Shown here piece after piece: positions 17,401 through 22,506 of a stretch of DNA of 22,506 nt; position 1 is the stretch's first letter, and each line of letters starts with the position of its first letter. The position numbers and the translations under genes were made by a program. This DNA is from SIG510 sp045540975 (lineage in GTDB: Bacteria; Bacillota; Clostridia; Oscillospirales; JAAYXM01). Under the pieces are notes generated by a model. It saw nothing but the letters and a program-made list of their open reading frames with translations, made no database searches and had not been told where the DNA came from. Location of the stretch: NCBI GenBank assembly GCA_045540975.1, contig JAZQIE010000058.1:1-22506 (forward strand), read 5' to 3'.

Positions 17401-19236
17401 ATGCAAAAGAAGCTGAAACGAATTTTATCCAAAGTGACAAAACCCGCGCGCTATACCGGCGGCGAATATAATTCGGTCATGAAGAATCGGGAAGACGTCA
17501 AAGTGCGTTTTGCATTTTGCTTTCCCGACGTTTATGAAATCGGAATGTCCCACCTTGGGCTTCGGATTTTATACGGTGTTTTAAATCAACGCGAAGACTG
17601 CTGGTGCGAGCGCGTATTTGCGGTGTGGCCCGATATGGAAGAAGAGATGCGCAAGAACGACATCAAGCTCTTCGGTCTCGAAAGCGGCGACCCGATTGAT
17701 ACATTTGATTTTGTCGCGTTTACCTTACAGTATGAAATGAGTTATACCGCGGTTTTGAATATGCTCGACCTCGCAGGGCTTCCTGTATTTGCAAAAGACC
17801 GTGATGACAGTATGCCGCTTGTTGTTGCGGGCGGTCCGTGTGCTTACAATCCGGAGCCGCTTTGTGATTTTGTTGATATTTTCTCGCTTGGCGAAGGAGA
17901 AGAGGCACTTTGCGAACTTGTGGATGCATACAATGTCGCAAAAGCGGAAGGAATCTCCAAACGTGAGTTTTTGATTCGTGTCGCGCAGATTCCGGGATTT
18001 TATGTCCCGTCTCTTTATAATGTTGATTATTTCCCTGATGGAACAATTCGTGCGGTGACTCCCACCGAGGGCGCGCCCAAAGTGGTTACCAAGCGCATTA
18101 TTGAGGATTTGGACAGCGTTTATTATCCGGATAAAATGATTGTTCCGTCAACGGAAATTGTCCATGACCGTGTGGTCTTGGAGGTGTTCCGCGGTTGCAT
18201 CCGCGGTTGTCGTTTCTGTCAGGCAGGCTATGCATACCGCCCTGTCCGTGCAAAGCGCGCGGAAACTCTGGTAAAGCAGGGAATCGCTCTTTGTGAAGAA
18301 AGTGGGTATGAGGAAATCTCACTCGCATCACTTTCCACCAGCGACTATAAAGAACTGCCCGCACTTTGCGATGGGTTGCTCGAATGGTGCGAGCCGCATC
18401 AGACAAGCCTGCAACTGCCGTCTTTGCGCGCAGATAACTTCTCGCAAGAACTGATGCAGCGCGTGCAAAAAGTGCGAAAAAGCGGCCTCACATTTGCTCC
18501 GGAGGCGGGAAGTGCCCGCCTACGCGCGGCAATCAATAAGAATCTGACCGAAGAAGAGATTCTGCATGCATGCCAAGTTGCATTTGAAGGCGGCTGGAAC
18601 TCGGTCAAACTTTACTTCATGATTGGCCTTCCGACCGAAACCGATGAGGATATCGTCGCGATTGCAGAACTTGCGCAGAAAGTACTTTGGACTTGGAAGC
18701 GCCATGCGGCAAACAAGAGCCGCGGTGTGAAAATCACTGTCAGCGCCGCGTGCTTTGTTCCGAAACCGGGAACGCCGTTCCAATGGTTTGGTCAGAATAC
18801 ACGCGAAGAGTTCCGTCGAAAGGCATATTTGCTGCGTGATTCCATTAAATCCAAGGCGATTACATACAACTGGCACGAACCGGATACCAGCTATCTGGAA
18901 GCGGTGCTTGCACGCGGTGACCGTCGAATCGGTGCGGTCTTGCACGAGGTTTGGAAACGTGGCGCACGTTTGGACGGGTGGAGTGAATTCTTTGATTTTG
19001 ATGCCTGGATGGATGCCTTTGCGGCGTGCGGCATCAGCCCTGAGTTTTATGCAAACCGTCTGCGCACACGTGATGAAGTGATGCCGTGGGAACATTTGTC
19101 TACCGGTGTTTCACGCCGTCATTTACTGCATGAATGGGATGCCGCACACGCTTCCTGTATTTCTCCCGACTGCAGAAAAAAATGTACCGGTTGCGGCGCT
19201 TCGAAACTTCTTAACGGAGGTGTTTGCGATGCATAA
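17401..19236 (+). CDS. TIGR03960-type radical SAM protein with N-terminal B12-binding-like domain
   Basis: The protein belongs to a conserved but uncharacterised Bacillota family that occurs beside or fused to a DUF2344 protein, often near rng and rplU-rpmA. The N-terminal part, with GGPCAYNPEPLCDFVDIFSLGEGEE-like spacing, resembles a cobalamin-binding-like fold. The radical SAM cluster motif C-x3-C-x2-C is at Cys266, Cys270 and Cys273, within FRGCIRGCRFCQAGY. The C-terminal tail carries another cysteine group, CISPDCRKKCTGCG, that could hold a further iron-sulphur cluster or zinc. At 611 residues it looks complete. The ribosome binding site GGAGG precedes the ATG. The stop overlaps the next gene by eight bases. 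The substrate is unknown. Confidence 0.88.
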   Translation: MQKKLKRILSKVTKPARYTGGEYNSVMKNREDVKVRFAFCFPDVYEIGMSHLGLRILYGVLNQREDCWCERVFAVWPDMEEEMRKNDIKLFGLESGDPIDTFDFVAFTLQYEMSYTAVLNMLDLAGLPVFAKDRDDSMPLVVAGGPCAYNPEPLCDFVDIFSLGEGEEALCELVDAYNVAKAEGISKREFLIRVAQIPGFYVPSLYNVDYFPDGTIRAVTPTEGAPKVVTKRIIEDLDSVYYPDKMIVPSTEIVHDRVVLEVFRGCIRGCRFCQAGYAYRPVRAKRAETLVKQGIALCEESGYEEISLASLSTSDYKELPALCDGLLEWCEPHQTSLQLPSLRADNFSQELMQRVQKVRKSGLTFAPEAGSARLRAAINKNLTEEEILHACQVAFEGGWNSVKLYFMIGLPTETDEDIVAIAELAQKVLWTWKRHAANKSRGVKITVSAACFVPKPGTPFQWFGQNTREEFRRKAYLLRDSIKSKAITYNWHEPDTSYLEAVLARGDRRIGAVLHEVWKRGARLDGWSEFFDFDAWMDAFAACGISPEFYANRLRTRDEVMPWEHLSTGVSRRHLLHEWDAAHASCISPDCRKKCTGCGASKLLNGGVCDA

Positions 19237-19891
19237 GTTCCGTTTCAAATTCTCTAAGACCGGACGCGCCGCGTATATCTCGCATCTGGATACCATGCGA
19301 ACCTTCCAACGCGCAATCGCGCGCGCAAAACTCCCGGCTAAGCATACCGAAGGCTTTAATCCGCATGCCTATATTTCCATTGCGTTGCCGCTCTCACTGG
19401 GGTATACCAGCGAATGTGAATATTTGGACCTCGTTTTGTTGGAACTCATTCCCGAGGAGGAAATCGTCTCCCGAATGAATGCGGTGCTTCCGGATGGGAT
19501 TCGTCTTCTCGGTGCATACGAACAGAAGATGAAGCCGAAAGAAATCTGTGCGGCACGTTTTCTTGTGACAATGGAGTATGATAATGGGCTTACCGACGAA
19601 ATCATTTCGGGCGTGACCGCGCTGTTGAGCTCGGCATCACTCACCGTGCTGAAAAAAAGTAAGCGCGGGGAAGTAGAAACAGACATTGCACCTATGATTC
19701 GAAATCTTGACGTTTCTGTTTGTGAGAATCAAATCAAACTGGATGCAACCCTTGCTGCGGGGAATACCGTTTCGCTCAATCCCGACTATTTACTTCGTGC
19801 GATTGAGCGGTATCAACCCGAATTATCTCCTGATTTTACCGAGTTTCACCGTGTTGAAGTGTTGTGTGAAAACGGAGAAGTCTTCTGCTAA
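19229..19891 (+). CDS. DUF2344 / TIGR03936 protein, partner of the radical SAM protein
   Basis: The protein opens with FRFKFSKTGRAAYISHLDTMRTF and continues with HTEGFNPHAYISIALPLSLGYTSECEY, the family signature; its function is not known. The start at 19229 is chosen because CGGAGGTG lies about six bases upstream, giving 220 residues. An open frame reaches farther upstream but only inside the radical SAM gene. The start lies within the end of that gene (ATGCATAA), so translation is coupled, which fits the frequent fusion of the two proteins in other genomes. Many clostridial relatives have ribonuclease G and the L21-L27 genes next; here a terminator and a tRNA follow. Confidence 0.88.
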   Translation: MHKFRFKFSKTGRAAYISHLDTMRTFQRAIARAKLPAKHTEGFNPHAYISIALPLSLGYTSECEYLDLVLLELIPEEEIVSRMNAVLPDGIRLLGAYEQKMKPKEICAARFLVTMEYDNGLTDEIISGVTALLSSASLTVLKKSKRGEVETDIAPMIRNLDVSVCENQIKLDATLAAGNTVSLNPDYLLRAIERYQPELSPDFTEFHRVEVLCENGEVFC

Positions 19892-19894
19892 TCA

Positions 19895-19927
19895 AGAGCG
19901 GTGTCAGAAACCTGACACCGCTTTTTT
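19895..19927 (+). terminator. Terminator after the DUF2344 gene
   Basis: An 11-bp perfect stem (AGCGGTGTCAG at 19897-19907, complement at 19912-19922) with an AAAC loop is followed by a T run. Confidence 0.93.
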
Positions 19928-19948
19928 GAAAAAACTCGAAAAAAACAG

Positions 19949-19976
19949 TTGACATTTTCAAAATATCGGGTATAAT
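19949..19976 (+). promoter_or_regulatory. Promoter of tRNA-Gln
   Basis: Consensus TTGACA at 19949-19954 and consensus TATAAT at 19971-19976 are separated by 16 bases. Both hexamers are perfect, as expected for a stable RNA gene, and the mature tRNA starts 14 bases after the -10. Confidence 0.9.
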
Positions 19977-19990
19977 AACTAATGTTGTTT

Positions 19991-20064
19991 AGCCGGATTG
20001 TGTAATGGTAGCACGACAGACTCTGACTCTGTTTGTGAGGGTTCGAATCCTTCTCCGGCTGCCA
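19991..20064 (+). tRNA. tRNA-Gln (anticodon CUG)
   Basis: The full cloverleaf folds. The acceptor arm AGCCGGA pairs with TCCGGCT, and the D-stem GTGT pairs with GCAC (one G-U). The anticodon stem ACAGA pairs with TCTGT around the loop CTCTGAC, giving anticodon CUG for codon CAG. The T-stem GAGGG pairs with CCTTC (one G-U) around TTCGAAT. The discriminator base is G and CCA is encoded at 20062-20064. The gene has its own promoter and terminator and stands alone. Confidence 0.97.
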
Positions 20065-20101
20065 AAAGAAAAAAGCACCCCTTTGGGTGCTTTTTTCTTT
20101 T
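20064..20101 (+). terminator. Terminator of tRNA-Gln
   Basis: The 17-bp arm at 20064-20080, ending GCACCC, is perfectly complementary to 20085-20101, around a CTTT loop. The core GCACCC/GGGTGC helix followed by six T is a standard terminator, and the A/T arms make it work from either strand. Confidence 0.92.
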
Positions 20102-20114
20102 GCATTCTGATGAC

Positions 20115-20192
20115 GGATTCGAAAGGCGGCTCTTGGAAACAGTCCGGCGGACTGTTTCAACCGCCGTGGCTTTTCCGCAGAAAAGCGAATCC
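20115..20192 (+). repeat. Nested inverted-repeat element with three-way-junction folding potential
   Basis: GGATTCG (20115-20121) pairs with CGAATCC (20186-20192). Inside it are two hairpins. The first has GGCGG/CCGCC (20125-20129 with 20161-20165) enclosing GAAACAGTCC (20136-20145) and its exact complement at 20149-20158 with a GGC loop. The second is GCTTTTC/GAAAAGC (20169-20175 with 20180-20186) with a CGCA loop. The second hairpin and the outer pair share base 20186. No credible protein is encoded here. It may be a dispersed repeat or the remains of a mobile element; family unknown. Confidence 0.6.
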
Positions 20193-20206
20193 TTCTCCGG
20201 CTGGCA
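20186..20206 (+). repeat. Duplicate of the tRNA-Gln 3' end (possible att site or tRNA remnant)
   Basis: Bases 20186-20203 are identical to 20044-20061 of the tRNA gene, from inside the T loop to the discriminator base: 18 of 18. The next three read GCA instead of CCA. The two copies are 142 bases apart in direct orientation. Such 3'-end duplications are what tRNA-targeting integrases leave behind; no integrase gene is in the window. Confidence 0.75.
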
Positions 20207-20207
20207 T

Positions 20208-20240
20208 AAAAAAAGACGTCCATCAGGGCGTCTTTTTTTT
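20208..20240. terminator. Bidirectional terminator downstream of the tRNA remnant and of lysR
   Basis: AGACGTCC (20214-20221) pairs with GGGCGTCT (20226-20233), with one G-T pair and an ATCA loop. A runs of A precede it and a run of T follows it, so both strands show a stem plus T tract. On the minus strand it is the only visible terminator for the LysR gene. Confidence 0.85.
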
Positions 20241-20308
20241 ATGTTTTTTTATATTAAGGGGCTTGAAAATGTGAACTACATGCTCTAATTTACGCTAAAT
20301 TGACTTTC

Positions 20309-21193
20309 TTAATAAATTTCGAATATGTTTTTATTATCAATATATTTTCTAAATTTGTCCATGCAACTAAAATAATATGAATCTTTTTTCCATACAAGAC
20401 TTGCATCGGCATACATGGGGTTTTTTGTAGGAATTGCGATGAAATCCTTTTTTGTTTCGGCAAGTTCTCTGAAAGTAAATCCAGCAGCAACATTGTTTGA
20501 AATCATGGTTAACATAGTAGAGAGTTGTTTTGTTTGCAGAATAATATTCGGAGTTGCCTTTTCGCGCGCAAACCATTTTTTTATTTCTTCGGTTTGGAAA
20601 AAACTGTTTTCAAATAGTACCAAAGGCGCGTTTTTTAAAAGATGAGGTGTAACCGATTTATATTTTGCAATTACATTATCTTTTGACGCACAACATACAA
20701 TTTCGAGACGGGCTACTTTTGCTGAGGTAAATTTTCCATCAAGTGAATTGTTGTGAAGCAAAAATATCATATCCAGATAATTTTCAGAAAGTTTATTTAA
20801 AAGACTACTGCGTCCATCTTCAACAATTTCAAGAGTGATATCGGGATAAAGTTTGCAAAAATCACGGTAAATATGTGGAAGTATTATGGAACCAATCATA
20901 GGCGGAACACCAAGCCGAAGTTTGTTGCGTTCATTACCTAGATCTTTCATAATGTCTTCTAACTGCTCAGTGCGGGAGAGTATATCCTTACACATTTCAA
21001 ACAGTCGCTTTCCTTCTGCGGTTAGTTCCATTCCTTTGTAACGGCGATTAAAAAGAGATACACCAAATTCTTTTTCTAGTGATTTTATCGAAGATGAAAG
21101 TGAGGGCTGTGATATATAGAGACTTTCGGATGCGGAAGAAAGAGATCCTTGTATGCATACAGTATAAAAATACTTTAACTGATTTAAGTTCAT
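20309..21193 (-). CDS. LysR-family transcriptional regulator
   Basis: The N-terminal winged helix-turn-helix (residues 1-60) is typical: MNLNQLKYFYTV, then SLSSASESLYISQPSLSSSI, then LEKEFGVSLFNRR and LTAEGKRL. The rest (about 90-294) fits the two-lobed LysR substrate-binding domain. At 294 residues it is complete. It is divergent from a tartrate/malate-type dehydrogenase, the usual arrangement for a LysR activator and its target, so an organic-acid ligand is inferred. The ribosome binding site GAGGTGA lies six bases before the ATG. Codon use is visibly richer in A and T than in the housekeeping genes to the left. Its own promoter contains a palindrome that could allow autoregulation. Confidence 0.92.
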   Translation of the reverse strand: MNLNQLKYFYTVCIQGSLSSASESLYISQPSLSSSIKSLEKEFGVSLFNRRYKGMELTAEGKRLFEMCKDILSRTEQLEDIMKDLGNERNKLRLGVPPMIGSIILPHIYRDFCKLYPDITLEIVEDGRSSLLNKLSENYLDMIFLLHNNSLDGKFTSAKVARLEIVCCASKDNVIAKYKSVTPHLLKNAPLVLFENSFFQTEEIKKWFAREKATPNIILQTKQLSTMLTMISNNVAAGFTFRELAETKKDFIAIPTKNPMYADASLVWKKDSYYFSCMDKFRKYIDNKNIFEIY

Positions 21194-21212
21194 ATGAATT
21201 CACCTCATAATC

Positions 21213-21241
21213 ATTGTATAGTTTCAATCTATATTTGTCAA
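21213..21241 (-). promoter_or_regulatory. Promoter of the lysR-type gene
   Basis: On the minus strand TTGACA (21241-21236) and TACAAT (21218-21213) are separated by 17 bases. The leader to the ATG is short, about 13 bases. Confidence 0.8.
21217..21233. promoter_or_regulatory. LysR-type operator (T-N11-A palindrome)
   Basis: TATAG-N7-CTATA is a perfect inverted repeat that fits the LysR-family T-N11-A consensus. It lies almost exactly in the spacer of the lysR-type promoter, overlapping two bases of its -10. A second candidate, ATTT-N7-AAAT, is at 21233-21247 between this site and the dehydrogenase promoter. Confidence 0.65.
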
Positions 21242-21253
21242 CGAAATATGTAT

Positions 21254-21282
21254 TTTACAAATATAAATATTGGTGTTACGAT
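21254..21282 (+). promoter_or_regulatory. Candidate promoter of the dehydrogenase-MBL operon
   Basis: TTTACA at 21254-21259 and TACGAT at 21277-21282 are separated by 17 bases. The -10 is weak (four of six), as expected for an activator-dependent promoter. The operator-like sites lie just upstream. Confidence 0.45.
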
Positions 21283-21294
21283 ATAAATGGAAAT

Positions 21295-21301
21295 GGAGGG
21301 G
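21295..21301 (+). promoter_or_regulatory. Shine-Dalgarno sequence deciding the dehydrogenase start
   Basis: GGAGGGG at 21295-21301 lies six bases before the ATG at 21308. The upstream in-frame ATGs at 21287 and 21293 lie before or within this site, so they are unlikely starts. Confidence 0.75.
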
Positions 21302-21307
21302 AAACAA

Positions 21308-22381
21308 ATGAACGTACATAAAATAGCCGTGATAGCAGGAGATGGTATAGGTCCTGAGGTAATTAACGAAGGTGTTAAAGTATTAAAAGAGATTGCAAAA
21401 ATTGATGGTAACTTTGACTTTGATTTTACATATTTTCCGTGGGGTTGTGACTATTACAAAGAAAACGGAAAAATGATGGCGGATGATGGGATAGAACAGT
21501 TAAAAAAGTTTGACGCAATATTTTTAGGTGCTGTAGGTGCACCGGGTGTTCCTGACCATATCTCACTTTGGGATTTACTTTTAGTTATAAGAAAAAGTTT
21601 TGACCAGTATATAAATCTCCGTCCTGTAAAACTTTTAAAAGGAGCACCAAATGTCTTAAAGGATGTGACTCCGAAAGACATTGATATGATTTTCGTCCGT
21701 GAAAATACTGAGGGAGAATATGCTGGTAGCGGTAGTTGGCTGTTTAAAGGTAAGCCAAACGAAGTTGTCATTCAGGATGGTGTGTTTTCACGGAAAGGTT
21801 GCGAACGAGTTATTCGCTATGCATATGAACTTGCCAAATCACAAGGCAAGACGCTTACGAGTATAAGCAAAGCCAATGCACTTAATTACTCTATGGTTTT
21901 TTGGGATCAGATTTTTAAAGAAATAGGAGAGGAATATCCGGAGGTTAAAACCTATTCTTACCTGGTAGATGCCGCAAGTATGTTTATGATTAAGGATCCA
22001 AAGAGATTTGAAATTGTAGTAACCTCGAACTTGTTTGGCGATATCCTTACTGATTTGGGTGCTGCAATTGCAGGTGGAATGGGACTGGCTGCCGGTGCAA
22101 ACTTAAATCCCGAAAGAGAGTTTCCTTCGATGTTTGAACCAATTCACGGTTCTGCACCTGATATTGCAGGTCAACAGAAAGCGAATCCTTTGGCAACCGT
22201 GTGGTCAGCAAGCCAGCTGCTTGATTTCTTTGGATATGCCGATTGGGCAAAGAAGATTATCGATTGCATTGAAGAAGTGCTTTGTGAGGAAAAAGTGCGT
22301 ACAGCAGATTTAGGAGGAAATAACACCACCAGTGAAGTTGGTGACGAGATCATAAGAAAAATTAAAGCTAAGAGGTGTTGA
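21308..22381 (+). CDS. NAD-dependent beta-decarboxylating dehydrogenase, tartrate/D-malate type
   Basis: The protein belongs to the isocitrate/isopropylmalate dehydrogenase superfamily. These enzymes oxidise a 2-hydroxy acid with NAD and a divalent metal and then decarboxylate it. Visible marks are IAGDGIGPEV at the start, GAVGAPGVPDHISLWDLLL and NLRPVKLL (substrate arginine), ENTEGEYAG, and the metal aspartates in SNLFGDILTDLGAA (Asp245, Asp249). The FEPIHGSAPDIAGQ nucleotide motif follows. The PDHISLW stretch is typical of tartrate dehydrogenase/D-malate dehydrogenase rather than LeuB or Icd. It has 357 residues from the ATG at 21308. The next gene starts one base after its stop, so both share one operon under the divergent LysR regulator. 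The exact substrate is inferred. Confidence 0.85.
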   Translation: MNVHKIAVIAGDGIGPEVINEGVKVLKEIAKIDGNFDFDFTYFPWGCDYYKENGKMMADDGIEQLKKFDAIFLGAVGAPGVPDHISLWDLLLVIRKSFDQYINLRPVKLLKGAPNVLKDVTPKDIDMIFVRENTEGEYAGSGSWLFKGKPNEVVIQDGVFSRKGCERVIRYAYELAKSQGKTLTSISKANALNYSMVFWDQIFKEIGEEYPEVKTYSYLVDAASMFMIKDPKRFEIVVTSNLFGDILTDLGAAIAGGMGLAAGANLNPEREFPSMFEPIHGSAPDIAGQQKANPLATVWSASQLLDFFGYADWAKKIIDCIEEVLCEEKVRTADLGGNNTTSEVGDEIIRKIKAKRC

Positions 22382-22382
22382 T

Positions 22383-22506
22383 ATGTTCGAAAGAAGAAAA
22401 ATAGTGAATCCTTGGGAAGGGAAAATGGAGCCTTTCAGAATCATAGGAAACACTTATTTTGTTGGTACGTTTCAGGCTTCATGTCATTTGATTGATACCG
22501 GTGAGG
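22383..22506 (+). CDS. MBL-fold metallohydrolase, N-terminal part (3' partial)
   Basis: The last 41 codons of the window begin MFERRKIVNPWEGKMEPFRI and continue through GNTYFVGTFQASCHLIDTGE, then run off the edge. The pattern of a short strand (YFVG), then a residue block ending in LIDTG, is the usual opening of metallo-beta-lactamase fold hydrolases; the zinc-binding HxHxDH motif would lie beyond the edge. The ATG is preceded by AGAGGTG. It begins one base after the dehydrogenase stop, so it is in the same operon. Its substrate is unknown. Confidence 0.65.
   Translation, partial: MFERRKIVNPWEGKMEPFRIIGNTYFVGTFQASCHLIDTGE

Noticed and set aside
19106..19228. A longer N-terminus for the DUF2344 protein starting at 19106
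   Set aside because: The extension lies wholly inside the radical SAM coding sequence and has no family similarity; CGGAGGTG supports the start at 19229.
19888..20223. Minus-strand frame through the antisense of tRNA-Gln, with an EKDSNPH stretch
   Set aside because: It is the antisense translation of the tRNA gene and two terminators, a common spurious call.
19998..20288. Two short plus-strand frames starting inside the tRNA gene
   Set aside because: They read through the tRNA, its terminator and the folded element, and lack a ribosome binding site.
1..22506. CRISPR arrays, insertion sequences, toxin-antitoxin pairs, phage genes or defence systems
   Set aside because: No regularly spaced repeats, transposase or integrase motifs, or toxin-antitoxin-like small gene pairs were seen on either strand.

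Overview
The window looks like a chromosomal segment of a Gram-positive member of the Bacillota, class Clostridia, and most resembles gut Oscillospirales or Christensenellales-type genomes. The evidence is the gdpP-rplI-dnaB and tilS-hpt-ftsH gene orders, a SpoIVFA/SpoIVFB-like pair next to a TIGR03960 radical SAM gene and a DUF2344 gene, AGGAGG-type ribosome binding sites with several TTG or GTG starts, sigma-A promoters with 16-17 bp spacers, and a tRNA gene with an encoded CCA. The genus cannot be named from this sequence.

Layout. (1) 1-3849: 3' part of a very large, probably secreted heparinase II/III-like polysaccharide lyase, closed by a strong terminator. (2) 3926-11576: a six-gene rightward unit bounded by one recognisable promoter and one terminator: gdpP (c-di-AMP phosphodiesterase), rplI (L9), dnaB (replicative helicase), tilS (tRNA-Ile lysidine synthetase), hpt (purine salvage) and ftsH (membrane protease). 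(3) 11585-13066: guaB (IMP dehydrogenase) on the minus strand, convergent with ftsH and divergent from galM. (4) 13239-15814: galM (aldose epimerase) faces an AraC regulator that is translationally linked to nth (endonuclease III). (5) 15961-19891: an M23/M50 pair of SpoIVFA/SpoIVFB type, then a TIGR03960 radical SAM protein and a DUF2344 protein, ending in a terminator. (6) 19949-20240: tRNA-Gln(CUG) with its own promoter and terminator, followed by a folded segment that ends in a second copy of the tRNA 3' end and a two-way terminator. (7) 20309-22506: a visibly more AT-rich block with a LysR regulator divergent from a tartrate/D-malate-type decarboxylating dehydrogenase and the start of an MBL-fold hydrolase.

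How the genes work together. Units 2, 3 and 5 are mostly housekeeping: nucleotide signalling, replication, translation, purine synthesis and salvage, and membrane proteolysis. Units 1, 4 and 7 are carbohydrate or organic-acid functions. The most notable part is the junction from the tRNA gene to the LysR block. It has an 18-bp perfect duplication of the tRNA 3' end, a nested hairpin element, a change in base composition, and a small regulated catabolic module whose operator-like palindrome lies inside the regulator's own promoter. This suggests an insertion scar or island boundary. No integrase, transposase, CRISPR array or recognisable defence system is visible.
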